From positions 3,604,883 through 3,668,882 of the forward strand of contig OZ254088.1 of assembly GCA_965267605.1 (NCBI GenBank): a stretch of 64,000 nucleotides of DNA. The letters are read 5' to 3'. This DNA comes from G965267605 sp965267605 (GTDB lineage: Bacteria > Bacteroidota > Bacteroidia > Flavobacteriales_E > Vicingaceae). Below are positions 24,996-34,564 of this stretch, piece after piece. Every line of letters starts with the position of its first letter. Position 1 is the first letter of the stretch. The notes beneath the pieces were generated by a model. That model searched no databases and was not told where the DNA came from. It saw only the letters and a program-made list of their open reading frames with translations. The translations under genes and the position numbers were made by a program.

Positions 24996-25675
24996 TGACG
25001 CATTCTAAAACAACATTGGTCCTGCTTGCGGCAGGAAATGCCAGTCGTTTTGGTGGTGTGCAACCCAAGCAGTTTATCCCTTTGCAGGATAAGCCGCTGT
25101 TCTGGTACAGCCTCGAAACGTTCCTGAAAGTGTTTGGTGAGTTGAATGTTGTTTTGGTATTACCCGAAGCACATCTTGAGGAGGCTGATCGTACAGAATG
25201 GCATTTCGAGCTGGGTGAACGCATGAGTGTGGTTACTGGTGGAGTAACCCGGGTTGAATCGGTAAGGAACGCTTTGGCTAAAGTTGAAGACGATGCCATG
25301 GTCATCATCCACGATGCGGCCCGCCCTTTTACAACTCCTTCACTGGTGGAAGCATTGTTTGAATCTGCGTTGAAATATGGAAGTGCTGTACCATTCATTG
25401 AAATGCACGATACAGTGTACAACGTGGTAGATGAAGTATATCCGAGCAGGGCGGAGTTGGTAAGAATTCAAACACCTCAATTTTATGAAGCGGGTAGTTT
25501 GAAGTTTGCTTTCGCAAGTACAACTTCTGGGGGATCGGCAGACGAATCCTCGATCATGGCTGCTGCGGGACATCATGTGAATTTAGTTCCGGGTGAAGAA
25601 ACCAACTTCAAGATTACTACCAAGGAAGACTGGGAAAAGGCACAACGCTACCTTACACAGCGTACACTGGCGTAA
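24995..25675 (+). CDS. ispD: 2-C-methyl-D-erythritol 4-phosphate cytidylyltransferase
   Basis: MEP-pathway enzyme coupling CTP to methylerythritol phosphate. Nucleotide-binding motif LLAAGNASRFGGVQPKQFIP at about 8-27 and IIHDAARPF at about 104-112; further IQTPQFYEA. 226 residues, typical. Translationally overlapped with queA, followed by rlmN after 9 bases. It points to isoprenoid supply by the MEP route, consistent with the polyprenyl synthase two genes on. Confidence 0.92.
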   Translation: MTHSKTTLVLLAAGNASRFGGVQPKQFIPLQDKPLFWYSLETFLKVFGELNVVLVLPEAHLEEADRTEWHFELGERMSVVTGGVTRVESVRNALAKVEDDAMVIIHDAARPFTTPSLVEALFESALKYGSAVPFIEMHDTVYNVVDEVYPSRAELVRIQTPQFYEAGSLKFAFASTTSGGSADESSIMAAAGHHVNLVPGEETNFKITTKEDWEKAQRYLTQRTLA

Positions 25676-25684
25676 CTTTACAAT

Positions 25685-26737
25685 ATGGACTTACTGCCCA
25701 ACATCAGGATGCTTACCAAAGGTGAGCTGGAATCAGTTATGCTAGATATGGGCGAGCCAAAGTTTCGGGGCGGGCAGCTTCACGATTGGATGTGGAAGAA
25801 AGGAGCGAAGACCTTCGAAGAAATGACCAACATTCCCCTTGAACTTCGAGAAAAACTTGCAGCGGTATACCGGATTGGTCAGATACGTGTGGATGAGGAG
25901 CAGGTGAGTGATGACGGCACGATAAAAAGTGCTTTCAAACTTCACGACAACAATGTGGTAGAAGGCGTATTGATTCCAACAGAAGATCGGATGACGGCCT
26001 GCATTAGTTCTCAGGTGGGATGTAGCTTGAACTGTTCATTCTGTGCGACCGGAAAGTTGAAGCGCATGCGGAACATAGATGCGGATGAGATCTATGACCA
26101 GGTATATGCAATTGACCAGCAGGCGCGTGAACGGTATGATAAGCATCTGTCTAACATTGTACTTATGGGTATGGGCGAGCCACTTCTCAATTACAAGAAC
26201 GTGGTTCGGGCAATGGAAATGGTTGTGTCGGAGGAAGGATTAGGGATGTCTCCCAAGCGGATCACTTTGTCTACAGCGGGTATCGCTAAGATGATCCGTA
26301 AAATGGCGGATGATGAACTGAAGATCAATCTTGCATTGTCTTTGCATGCGGCTAACGATGAGAAGCGCAACAAGATCATGCCCATCAACGAGCAAAACAA
26401 CCTGGCCGAACTTAAGAGTGCATTGAAATACTATCACGGGAAAACAGGTAAATCGTTCACCTTTGAATACGTAATGTTGAAGGGGTTCAATGATTCTGAA
26501 GAAGACCTGAAAGAACTGGTTTCGTTTTCAGAACATCTCCCCGTTAAAGTGAACCTGATCCAGTACAATGCAGTGGAGGGTGATGAGTTTGAAGGAACCA
26601 CCTTCGAATCCATGGAAGTCTTTGCAAAGAGCTTAAGAAATGCTGGTGTTTCAGCCAGTGTGCGCAGGAGCAGAGGTAAAGATATTGATGCGGCCTGTGG
26701 GCAGCTGGCGAACAAGAACGAGGTTGCAGGTGTCTAA
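25685..26737 (+). CDS. rlmN: 23S rRNA A2503 / tRNA A37 C2-methyltransferase
   Basis: Radical SAM methyltransferase acting on adenine 2503 of 23S rRNA and A37 of some tRNAs. Cluster motif CX3CX2C in VGCSLNCSFCATGK at about 115-122, the second catalytic cysteine in DIDAACGQL near the C-terminus (about residue 341), and the GMGEPLLNYKNV loop. 350 residues, complete. Confidence 0.95.
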   Translation: MDLLPNIRMLTKGELESVMLDMGEPKFRGGQLHDWMWKKGAKTFEEMTNIPLELREKLAAVYRIGQIRVDEEQVSDDGTIKSAFKLHDNNVVEGVLIPTEDRMTACISSQVGCSLNCSFCATGKLKRMRNIDADEIYDQVYAIDQQARERYDKHLSNIVLMGMGEPLLNYKNVVRAMEMVVSEEGLGMSPKRITLSTAGIAKMIRKMADDELKINLALSLHAANDEKRNKIMPINEQNNLAELKSALKYYHGKTGKSFTFEYVMLKGFNDSEEDLKELVSFSEHLPVKVNLIQYNAVEGDEFEGTTFESMEVFAKSLRNAGVSASVRRSRGKDIDAACGQLANKNEVAGV

Positions 26738-26755
26738 TTTCGTACATTGGAGACG

Positions 26756-27730
26756 ATGAGTGGCTTAACGGAGATCAAAGCACCCATTGAGGATGAGATG
26801 AGGAAATTCGAACCCTGGTTCAGGGATTCGATGAAAAGTTCTGTTCCGCTCCTCAATAAGATCACGCATTACATCGTAAAGCGAAAGGGGAAGCAGATGC
26901 GACCCATGTTTGTGTTCCTTTCAGCCAAGGTTTTCGAAACGCCAGGAGATTCCACTTATGTTGCTGCTTCGCTGATCGAACTTCTTCATACGGCAACATT
27001 AGTGCACGATGATGTGGTAGATGATGCTTACAAACGCAGAGGGTTCTTCTCTTTGAACTCATTATGGAAGAACAAGATTGCCGTGTTGGTAGGTGATTTC
27101 CTCCTTTCCAAGGGATTGCTGCTCTCTATAGATAATGATGAATTCGGTCTGTTGAAGATAGTGTCAACTGCCGTTCGTGAAATGAGTGAGGGGGAGCTTT
27201 TGCAGATCGAGAAAGCCAGAAGACTAGACATCGAGGAAGATATTTACTACGAGATCATCCGTCAGAAAACGGCCTCATTAATTGCCGCTTGTTGCGCTTC
27301 TGGCGCTGAAAGCGTACGCCAACCGCAGGAAGTGATCGATAAAATGTACGAATTCGGATTGGCTACCGGAATGGCATTCCAGATCAAGGATGACTTGTTC
27401 GACTACGGTGAAGGAGGAAACATTGGTAAGCCTACCGGTATTGATATCAAAGAGCAGAAAATGACATTACCCCTTATTTTTGCTTTGAACAATGTTGAGA
27501 AGAAGGATAAGCGCTTCATGATCAATGTGGTCAAGAATCACAATACCGACAAGGAAAAGGTAAATCAGGTGATCAAGATGGTCATCGATTCCGGAGGAAT
27601 AGATTATGCCACGAAGAAGATGCATGAGTATCGCGATCAAGCGCTGGATACGTTGAAAGAAATGCCCGATTGCCCTGCAAGAACTTCGTTAGAGCAATTG
27701 GTATTGTTCACAACGGAACGTAACAAGTGA
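26756..27730 (+). CDS. Polyprenyl diphosphate synthase
   Basis: Trans-isoprenyl diphosphate synthase that extends allylic diphosphates with isopentenyl diphosphate, most likely the octaprenyl/menaquinone side-chain enzyme. First Asp-rich motif in VHDDVVDDAYKRR (about 81-86) and second in FQIKDDLFDYGE (about 209-213); KGKQMRPM binds diphosphate. I chose ATG at 26756 (324 residues); the TTG at 26747 would add three residues. Chain length cannot be fixed by eye. Its TGA overlaps the GTG of the MORN lipoprotein. Confidence 0.9.
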   Translation: MSGLTEIKAPIEDEMRKFEPWFRDSMKSSVPLLNKITHYIVKRKGKQMRPMFVFLSAKVFETPGDSTYVAASLIELLHTATLVHDDVVDDAYKRRGFFSLNSLWKNKIAVLVGDFLLSKGLLLSIDNDEFGLLKIVSTAVREMSEGELLQIEKARRLDIEEDIYYEIIRQKTASLIAACCASGAESVRQPQEVIDKMYEFGLATGMAFQIKDDLFDYGEGGNIGKPTGIDIKEQKMTLPLIFALNNVEKKDKRFMINVVKNHNTDKEKVNQVIKMVIDSGGIDYATKKMHEYRDQALDTLKEMPDCPARTSLEQLVLFTTERNK

Positions 27731-28143
27731 GATATCTTCCATTCATATCAATACTATTTCTGCTTTGTGGATGTAAAGAGCCACAGAAAGAAGTGGTTAC
27801 CAAAGAACTCTCCAATGGAGATCCGGAATTGGTAGTTACGTATGAAGGCGAGGGAGAGAAGCAGAAGGCGGTCTATGAAAAGTCGTTCTGGGAAGGTGAA
27901 AAGATCCGCCATGAAGGGGCCATTAAGAACGGTACGCGTGATGGCAAGTGGTTATCATATTACCGCAATGGCGAGATCTGGAGCGAGAAGACCTACAAGG
28001 ATGGCCTGGAGAATGGCCCATCCATCACCTATTTCGATAACGGACAGATCCGGTTCAAGGGTCAATATGAGTTGGGTGAGGAAGTTGGGGAATGGAAATT
28101 CTACAACGAAAAAGGCGATCTTCTGAAGACTGTCAACTATTGA
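27727..28143 (+). CDS. Lipoprotein with MORN-type repeats
   Basis: 138 residues starting at GTG 27727, which overlaps the stop of the synthase gene (GTGA). A lipobox LLCGC gives an acylated Cys at about residue 16. The rest holds four or more MORN_2-like repeats of about 22 residues (GTRDGKWLSYYRNGEIWSE, GLENGPSITYFDNGQIRFK, LGEEVGEWKFYNEKGDL), as in YwqK-like proteins. A surface or periplasmic binding role is inferred; no enzyme motif is visible. Confidence 0.82.
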   Translation: MRYLPFISILFLLCGCKEPQKEVVTKELSNGDPELVVTYEGEGEKQKAVYEKSFWEGEKIRHEGAIKNGTRDGKWLSYYRNGEIWSEKTYKDGLENGPSITYFDNGQIRFKGQYELGEEVGEWKFYNEKGDLLKTVNY

Positions 28144-28197
28144 TAAGTCGTTCATATCCGGTTAATAAAATAGGTTTCATCACAAGGGTTCACTACG

Positions 28198-28205
28198 TAC
28201 CTTTG
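28198..28205 (+). promoter_or_regulatory. Putative dnaG promoter (-7 box)
   Basis: TACCTTTG matches TAnnTTTG. A near -33 TTTC sits at 28175-28178, 19 bases upstream. The box ends only six bases before the dnaG GTG, so a transcript from it would have almost no leader. Confidence 0.45.
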
Positions 28206-28211
28206 CTATAA

Positions 28212-30185
28212 GTGATTCCGCAGGAAACCATACGGCAGATACTGGAAACGGCTCGCATCGAAGAGGTGATAGGTGACTTTGTTACGCTCAAAAAATCAGG
28301 TAGCAATTTCAAAGCATTGAGTCCCTTTACTGACGAGAAAACACCGTCATTCATGGTCTCCCCAGCCAAGCAGATCTTCAAGGACTTCAGTTCAGGTAAG
28401 GGGGGCAATGTGGTATCCTTTCTAATGGACCACGAGCATTTCTCTTATCCAGAAGCACTTCGATGGCTGGCAGACAAGTACGGAATTGAAATAGATGAGG
28501 GTCCACGTTCAGAAGAAGATATTCAACGCGAAGGTGAACGAGAGAGCTTATTCATTGTTAGCAACTATGCCAACGAGACCTTCATCAAGAATCTGCACGA
28601 GACAGAAGAAGGGCAGAACATTGGTTTAAGCTATTTCCGCGAAAGGGGCTTTACGGAGAAGACCATTCATGATTTTCAACTGGGTTACGCCATGGAAGAT
28701 GGGAACGCGTTTTCGGGTCAGGCTGTAACCGATGGCTATCAGGAGAAATACCTTGTAGACAGTGGGCTTTCGATCAAGCGTGACAATGGCGGTCTATGGG
28801 ACCGGTTCAGAGGAAGGGTAATCTTCCCGATCAGAAACCTATCCGGAAAGGTCATTGGTTTTGGAGGAAGGATCCTCAATACCGAAGCGAAGACCGCTAA
28901 GTACCTGAACAGTCCAGAATCTCTGATCTACCATAAGAGCAAAGTGCTCTATGGGTTGTTCGAAAGCAAGGGTGCCATTATCAAGCAAGACAGGTGCCTT
29001 TTGGTTGAGGGCTACACGGACGTTATCAGCCTGCATCAGGCTGGAGTAGAGAATGTGGTTTCTTCCAGTGGTACATCGCTTACGGTTGATCAGATCAAAT
29101 TGATCAAGCGTTATACCAAGAATGTTACGGTTCTTTTCGATGGTGACAGTGCGGGTATTCGTGCATCGTTTAGGGGCATTGATATGCTATTGCAGCAAGG
29201 AATGGACATTCGCGTTGTGCCGTTCCCAGAAGGGGAGGATCCGGATTCTTATGCCAGGAAGCTCGATACGGATGAGTTGAAACTGTTCCTTGAAAATGGC
29301 TCTCAAGATTTCATGACGTTCAAAACGAACGTACTCATTGAAGAAACCGAGGGAGACCCGATAAGGAAGGCTGAGGTGGTGAGAGATATCGTTACATCAA
29401 TTTCGATGATCTCTGATCAGATCAAACGATCTGTTTACCTGAGGGAATGTTCAAGGATCATGGAGATTCCTGAGCCGGCTTTGATCTCTGAGCTCAACAA
29501 GATCGTCAGCGCCAGGAACACAACGAGGGCAAGAAGTGCACAGCAAAAGGTAGACGCCAATCCATTTTTGGAAAAGGTCTATGAAAAGGAGCCAACAGAG
29601 GATATTGGTGCACTAAAGCAATCGAAAGAAAAAGAGATCATTCGACTGCTATTGGTACATGGGGATAAGACTATTCGCCTGAAGATAAAGACGGAAAGTG
29701 AGGAAGGGGAAGAACAGGAGTTGGACCTGGATGTAAACGTGGCAGAGTATATTGTTCGTGACCTGCAGTTTGATGATATCGCGCTTTCGCATGCGCCATA
29801 CGCAGCCATCGTTAGTGAGTACATTACCCATCTAGATGACCGACAGATTCCTGAGGATCGATACTTCATTTCCCATCCGGATGCTGAGATATCCAAAATC
29901 GCGGTAGATCTAATAACGTCTCAGTATGAACTTAGCACCAACTGGACAGAACGGCATAACATCCTTGTTGCTAAGGAAGAAGACAACGTCAAGGCGGCCA
30001 TCCACAAAGGTGTGAACGGATACAAGCTGTTCCTCATCGAAGAAATGATCTCGCAAAAGAGAGAGGCTATCAAACTTCCAGCTGAAGGGGATGTTCCGGT
30101 AGATGAATTAGAGGACATCCTCTCATTAGAAAGAATAAAATCCATGCTGGCTAACGGCATGCTGGGAAGGGTAGTGACCAGATAA
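28212..30185 (+). CDS. dnaG: DNA primase without zinc-finger ligands
   Basis: Makes RNA primers for replication. 657 residues, GTG start at 28212 (MIPQETIRQILETARIEEVIG). The N-terminal zinc-finger region is recognisable (SPFTDEKTPSFMVSP, DFSSGKGGN), but all four ligands of the CHC2 finger are replaced: S37, T40, D58 and S61. The TOPRIM catalytic core is intact: VEGYTDVISLHQ and FDGDSAGIRAS. The C-terminal part for helicase binding is present. Loss of the zinc ligands is, as far as I recall, common in Flavobacteriia, so the gene is probably functional. Confidence 0.93.
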   Translation: MIPQETIRQILETARIEEVIGDFVTLKKSGSNFKALSPFTDEKTPSFMVSPAKQIFKDFSSGKGGNVVSFLMDHEHFSYPEALRWLADKYGIEIDEGPRSEEDIQREGERESLFIVSNYANETFIKNLHETEEGQNIGLSYFRERGFTEKTIHDFQLGYAMEDGNAFSGQAVTDGYQEKYLVDSGLSIKRDNGGLWDRFRGRVIFPIRNLSGKVIGFGGRILNTEAKTAKYLNSPESLIYHKSKVLYGLFESKGAIIKQDRCLLVEGYTDVISLHQAGVENVVSSSGTSLTVDQIKLIKRYTKNVTVLFDGDSAGIRASFRGIDMLLQQGMDIRVVPFPEGEDPDSYARKLDTDELKLFLENGSQDFMTFKTNVLIEETEGDPIRKAEVVRDIVTSISMISDQIKRSVYLRECSRIMEIPEPALISELNKIVSARNTTRARSAQQKVDANPFLEKVYEKEPTEDIGALKQSKEKEIIRLLLVHGDKTIRLKIKTESEEGEEQELDLDVNVAEYIVRDLQFDDIALSHAPYAAIVSEYITHLDDRQIPEDRYFISHPDAEISKIAVDLITSQYELSTNWTERHNILVAKEEDNVKAAIHKGVNGYKLFLIEEMISQKREAIKLPAEGDVPVDELEDILSLERIKSMLANGMLGRVVTR

Positions 30186-31034
30186 ATGAAATGGCTGGAC
30201 GACATACTGGAGTTTGAGCTGATTGACATCAGCAGCTACAACCTGCAGGTTGCTGACGTACTAGCGGTTCTGGCACTTGTGCTTGCGGCAGTAATTTGTC
30301 ACAGCCTTATTGGTTTTGTGCTAAAGCGAAGAGAAAAGAGGCTTGGGGAGATGGATACCGGCCGGAAGGACGCGGTCATGAAGATCGTCAAGTACTTCTT
30401 AACGGTAATCGTTGTGGTAATGGGTATCGAAATGTTGGGTTTTGATCCCAACGTGCTCATCGCAAGTTCTGCTGCTTTGTTCGTGGGGCTGGGCTTTGGT
30501 CTGCAAGATGCGTTCAAGGATCTGATTTCTGGGATCATTCTCTTGTTTGAAGGAACTATATCCAAAGGAGATGTGATCGAGGTAGAAGGTCTGGTAGGAA
30601 CCGTTCAGGAAATCAAGCTACGAACTACAGCAGTGCGAACGCGAGATGATATTTACGTGTTGGTTCCCAACCATAAGTTTGTGAGTGAAAGTGTGATCAA
30701 CTGGAGTGAGTCGTCAAAGTATACCCGATTCCATGTTGAGGTGGGTGTTGCCTATGGTACAGATACAGGCATGATTCACGATTTATTAAAGGAAATCGCC
30801 AATAACCATGAACGCGTATTAAAGAAAGAAGAAACCCTTGTGCTCTTCGAAGAGTTTGGCGATTCGTCTTTGAACTTCTCACTTCATTTCTGGACACAAG
30901 AGATCTGGGATGTGTTGAAGATCAAAAGTGAGATCCGAATGGAGATTGATCGACAGTTCAAAGAGAAGGGAATCTCTATTCCATTTCCACAGCGTGACTT
31001 ACATTTGCGTACTTCAGAGGTTGAGCTGAAGTAG
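30186..31034 (+). CDS. MscS-type mechanosensitive ion channel
   Basis: Small-conductance mechanosensitive channel that releases osmolytes during osmotic downshock. 282 residues with three membrane segments; the third, pore-lining helix is Gly/Ala-rich (SSAALFVGLGFGLQDAF, about 93-109), followed by the beta domain with GTISKGDVIEVEG and VPNHKFVSESVINWS. ATG directly follows the dnaG stop. A ClC channel follows after four bases, so two membrane channels are co-transcribed with primase. Confidence 0.9.
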   Translation: MKWLDDILEFELIDISSYNLQVADVLAVLALVLAAVICHSLIGFVLKRREKRLGEMDTGRKDAVMKIVKYFLTVIVVVMGIEMLGFDPNVLIASSAALFVGLGFGLQDAFKDLISGIILLFEGTISKGDVIEVEGLVGTVQEIKLRTTAVRTRDDIYVLVPNHKFVSESVINWSESSKYTRFHVEVGVAYGTDTGMIHDLLKEIANNHERVLKKEETLVLFEEFGDSSLNFSLHFWTQEIWDVLKIKSEIRMEIDRQFKEKGISIPFPQRDLHLRTSEVELK

Positions 31035-31038
31035 TCCG

Positions 31039-32808
31039 ATGAAATCTTTACTGAAACAGTTTCTGGTGTGGCGCGTGAAGCACCTGAGCGAACGGCAATT
31101 CCTACTCATGTTAAGTGCAGTGGTGGGATTACTTGCCGGTCTGGCAACCGTAGTGATCAAGAACGTTGCTTTCTATGCCAAAGACCTTATTCAGGAACTG
31201 GATTCACGCGACTATCAGCATTGGCTGCTATTGGCCTTACCGTTGGTAGGCTTACTGATCGTTTTGATCATTCAAAAATTTGTCCTTCGGCAGAATGTAG
31301 GACACGGTATTCCTAATGTCTTATTCGCCATTGCGAATAAGAAAGGGCGGATGAGAAGAACCTCATGGTTCTCCAGTATGATCACAGCTCCCATCACCGT
31401 TGCGTTTGGTGGTTCGGTTGGATTGGAGGGACCATCTGTTGGAACAAGTGCTGGAATTGGCTCATCCCTGGCAAGGTTACTCAGATTGAATTACCGTTCT
31501 GCAACCCTCTTACTAGGGTGTGGTGCAGCAGCGTCTATGAGCGGCATCTTCAATGCGCCAATTGCAGCCGTAGTATTTGCCCTTGAGGTTATCATGCTGG
31601 ATCTCACCATGGCTTCGCTGGTGCCGTTACTGATCTCATCTGTTACCGCTGTTTTGATATCGGGATGGATCATGGGCGATGGAGCTTTGTTCCAGTTGCA
31701 AATCAACTATGAACTCTTTTCAGATCATCTGCCTTGGCTGGTAGCAATAGGCATTCTGAGCGGTGTAGCTTCTGTGATGTTTAGCTTTTCTGTAAGGAAG
31801 ATCGATGAGGCTTTCAGAAAAATCAAAGGGGTTTGGGTGAGATTTCTAACGGGTGCCGTGATTCTGGGTGTACTCATTTTCTTGTTCCCACCGCTGTACG
31901 GTGAAGGATTTGAAACCATCAACGATGTCTTGAAGGGTAATCCTGAATCCATTGATGAAAACGGAATGCTGGGATTGTCTTCCAACGGTATATGGGGAAT
32001 GGTCATTTTCCTCATTCTACTTGTCATCTTTAAAAGTGTAGCCACCGGTGTAACCTTCGGTTCGGGAGGAGTAGGTGGGGTATTCGCACCGTGCCTCTTT
32101 ACTGGATCTGTTTTAGGAACAGCATTTTCCAGAGGGATCAAGCAGTACTATGATGTGGGCATTACAGATAGTCAGTTCGCGCTACTGGGGATGTCAGGAT
32201 TGCTGGCAGGAGCATTGCATTCTCCTCTAACTGCCATCTTCCTTATTGCTGAAATTACCAGTGGATACCAACTAATGATTCCATTGATGATCACAGTTAC
32301 GGCCTCCTTCCTGGTTTCGAAGTATATCATTCCCAATTCTATCTATACGGTTCAGTTGGCCGAGCGTGGTGATTTGATTACCCATCATAAAGACCGTGCC
32401 GTGCTCAAGATGATTGAGTTAAAGTCTTTGATCGAGCAGGATTTTGCTATTCTCAATCCGGACATGACGCTCAGAGAGATCACGCATCAGGTGGCCGCTT
32501 CCAAAAGGAACCTCTTTCCTGTAGTGGATGAGCTGCATGAATTGTTGGGTGTGATCGTTCTTGACGATCTGAGGGAGGTGATGTTCAAGACAGAAGCGTA
32601 TGATGAAATGAACGTTTCAGACTTTATTCAGACTCCCGGAGCGTACATCTACGAATCTGATACCATGGAAGAAGTGATGGATAAATTCACCAATACGGGA
32701 GCATGGAACCTGCCAGTGGTGATCAATGGCAGATATGAGGGATTCATTTCGAAGAGTAAGTTATTCAACCATTACAGGAAGGTTCTCGTTGATTTCTCAG
32801 AGGACTAA
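31039..32808 (+). CDS. ClC-family chloride channel/antiporter with CBS domains
   Basis: 589 residues. Selectivity-filter motifs GSVGLEGPSVG (gating Glu present) and GSGGVGGVFAP are intact, with about ten or more membrane helices in residues 20-430. The C-terminal ~140 residues hold a CBS pair (ILNPDMTLREITHQV, DEMNVSDFIQTPGAYI) that would sense adenine nucleotides. Cl-/H+ exchange or Cl- channel activity cannot be separated by eye. It lies in the dnaG-mscS unit. Confidence 0.9.
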   Translation: MKSLLKQFLVWRVKHLSERQFLLMLSAVVGLLAGLATVVIKNVAFYAKDLIQELDSRDYQHWLLLALPLVGLLIVLIIQKFVLRQNVGHGIPNVLFAIANKKGRMRRTSWFSSMITAPITVAFGGSVGLEGPSVGTSAGIGSSLARLLRLNYRSATLLLGCGAAASMSGIFNAPIAAVVFALEVIMLDLTMASLVPLLISSVTAVLISGWIMGDGALFQLQINYELFSDHLPWLVAIGILSGVASVMFSFSVRKIDEAFRKIKGVWVRFLTGAVILGVLIFLFPPLYGEGFETINDVLKGNPESIDENGMLGLSSNGIWGMVIFLILLVIFKSVATGVTFGSGGVGGVFAPCLFTGSVLGTAFSRGIKQYYDVGITDSQFALLGMSGLLAGALHSPLTAIFLIAEITSGYQLMIPLMITVTASFLVSKYIIPNSIYTVQLAERGDLITHHKDRAVLKMIELKSLIEQDFAILNPDMTLREITHQVAASKRNLFPVVDELHELLGVIVLDDLREVMFKTEAYDEMNVSDFIQTPGAYIYESDTMEEVMDKFTNTGAWNLPVVINGRYEGFISKSKLFNHYRKVLVDFSED

Positions 32809-32832
32809 CCAACTATTCCCGATATTTAGAAA

Positions 32833-34533
32833 ATGCAGTACCTCAGGGAGATATGGAAGCGGATGCCTTGGTTGATCCTGGCGATCATTCCGTTGGTGTA
32901 TGTAACTGTAGGTTTTTATTTCAACGAGCTGATCGGTCTTTTCTCAGCCAGAACGGTTGATCCGGAATACGTATACCTCACCAATGGAGTGTATATGTCC
33001 TTGGGGCATGCGAATGTGATGCACATTGATAATCCTGGTACACCACTTCAAGTACTTGTGGCCATTGTTTGTAGGGTGGTTTACTTTTTCAGATCTACGG
33101 AAACACCCTACCTCGAAGATGTTTTCACTAACTCAGATTTGTATCTGAACATTTGCAATCATGTGGCCAATGTTACAATGGCTGCTGCATTGTACGTGGG
33201 AGGATTACTGGCCCGAAGGATCTCTGGTTTCCTTTCTTTTGGACTGTTGTTGCAAACCATTCCCTTCTATTCGTTGCTGACGTATGACATCGTTGGTAGA
33301 TTGATGCCAGAGCTGTTATTGCCCATCCCAATCGTGCTGCTATCATTGATGCTGTTGAAAGTATCTATGGCTCCGGATGAACCTATCACTGTGAGGCAGC
33401 GCTTGATATTTGCTGCGATAGCCGGCTTGGGAATGTCGGTGAAGATCACATTCCTTCCCCTTTGGGTAGTGCCCTTTTTCTTATTCAAAGGGTGGAAAAG
33501 CAAGGCAAAGTATGTTGGGGGTAGCATCTTGTTTCTCTTTCTTTTTGCCTTTCCAATTGTATTTGATCTGGTGTTCTTCACCGGTTGGATACGCGACCTC
33601 TTTATGCATTCTGGATTCTACGGACATGGTGAAGCGAACGTGATCGATGTCAGCGATTTCAGCCTTCACCTCTCAGAGTTCTTTGATCAACATCCTGTTT
33701 TCGACCTGATCTATTCTATTAGCCTGGTACTTACAGTTGTTCATTTCATCTTGCTAAGGAAGACCAAAGGAACAAGGTTAACCACCGTTCAAATGGGATT
33801 GCTTATAGCCATTCCAGTTGTTGTAGTAATGGTATGTAAACACTTCCAGTACCGTTATTTGGTACCTGCGCTGGCCTTACTGCCAATCATGACGATAGTA
33901 TCGCTCCTGATGTTGAGGGATATAACATTGGGACGGCATTTAAAGTGGATTGCCCCTGTCTTGATTGCAAGCGGATTTTTGTGGGGTATCCCTAATCAAG
34001 CGGATCAGGCCCGTATCAGATCGGTAGGTATTCAGCAGGAGGTTGCCGCAAGAAAAGAAACGGCAGGTTTCCTTAGCACTCTTCCAAAAGATGCAATATT
34101 TCTGCACAACCCTTCAGGGTATGGTTGTCCAAGTCATTCGTTTTCTATGATGATCGTCTATTGCTGGGCTGGTAAAGCCAGGGAAATCTATACGCCTGTA
34201 TTCCAGAAAATGTACAAGAACCATTATTTCTATTTCCCATGGGAGAACGGTAAGCGGTATTGGAAGAAGTACGATACGCATGAGCGCATAACGAATTCAG
34301 AAAAAGCGGTTTATTTCTACACGGATAATTATCCTGAGGAAGTACAAGACCAAGCATTACAAGCGATGATGCCAGACTATGATCTGGAGAACGTTGTGCG
34401 TTTGGAGAAATACCACAACAAGATCACCAACGAGAAAGTATTCGAGATCATGTTCAATGAACCGGTGGTCAATGTTGATTCCTTACTGTTACCTTTTGAA
34501 GATTCAACGGTAACTGTCCATGAACCTGAATAG
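32833..34533 (+). CDS. GT-C-type integral membrane protein
   Basis: 566 residues with 10-12 membrane segments in the first 400 residues and a soluble C-terminal ~160. The first extracytoplasmic loop has SARTVDPEYVYLTNG, an Asp/Glu pair like the acidic motif of GT-C glycosyltransferases, and NPGTPLQ. It resembles dolichyl-phosphate-mannose-type glycosyltransferases in layout, but I cannot assign a donor or acceptor. It follows the ClC gene after 24 bases. Confidence 0.6.
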   Translation: MQYLREIWKRMPWLILAIIPLVYVTVGFYFNELIGLFSARTVDPEYVYLTNGVYMSLGHANVMHIDNPGTPLQVLVAIVCRVVYFFRSTETPYLEDVFTNSDLYLNICNHVANVTMAAALYVGGLLARRISGFLSFGLLLQTIPFYSLLTYDIVGRLMPELLLPIPIVLLSLMLLKVSMAPDEPITVRQRLIFAAIAGLGMSVKITFLPLWVVPFFLFKGWKSKAKYVGGSILFLFLFAFPIVFDLVFFTGWIRDLFMHSGFYGHGEANVIDVSDFSLHLSEFFDQHPVFDLIYSISLVLTVVHFILLRKTKGTRLTTVQMGLLIAIPVVVVMVCKHFQYRYLVPALALLPIMTIVSLLMLRDITLGRHLKWIAPVLIASGFLWGIPNQADQARIRSVGIQQEVAARKETAGFLSTLPKDAIFLHNPSGYGCPSHSFSMMIVYCWAGKAREIYTPVFQKMYKNHYFYFPWENGKRYWKKYDTHERITNSEKAVYFYTDNYPEEVQDQALQAMMPDYDLENVVRLEKYHNKITNEKVFEIMFNEPVVNVDSLLLPFEDSTVTVHEPE

Positions 34534-34564
34534 TGCTAGTGCTGAGGGTCTATTTCGTAAGGCG

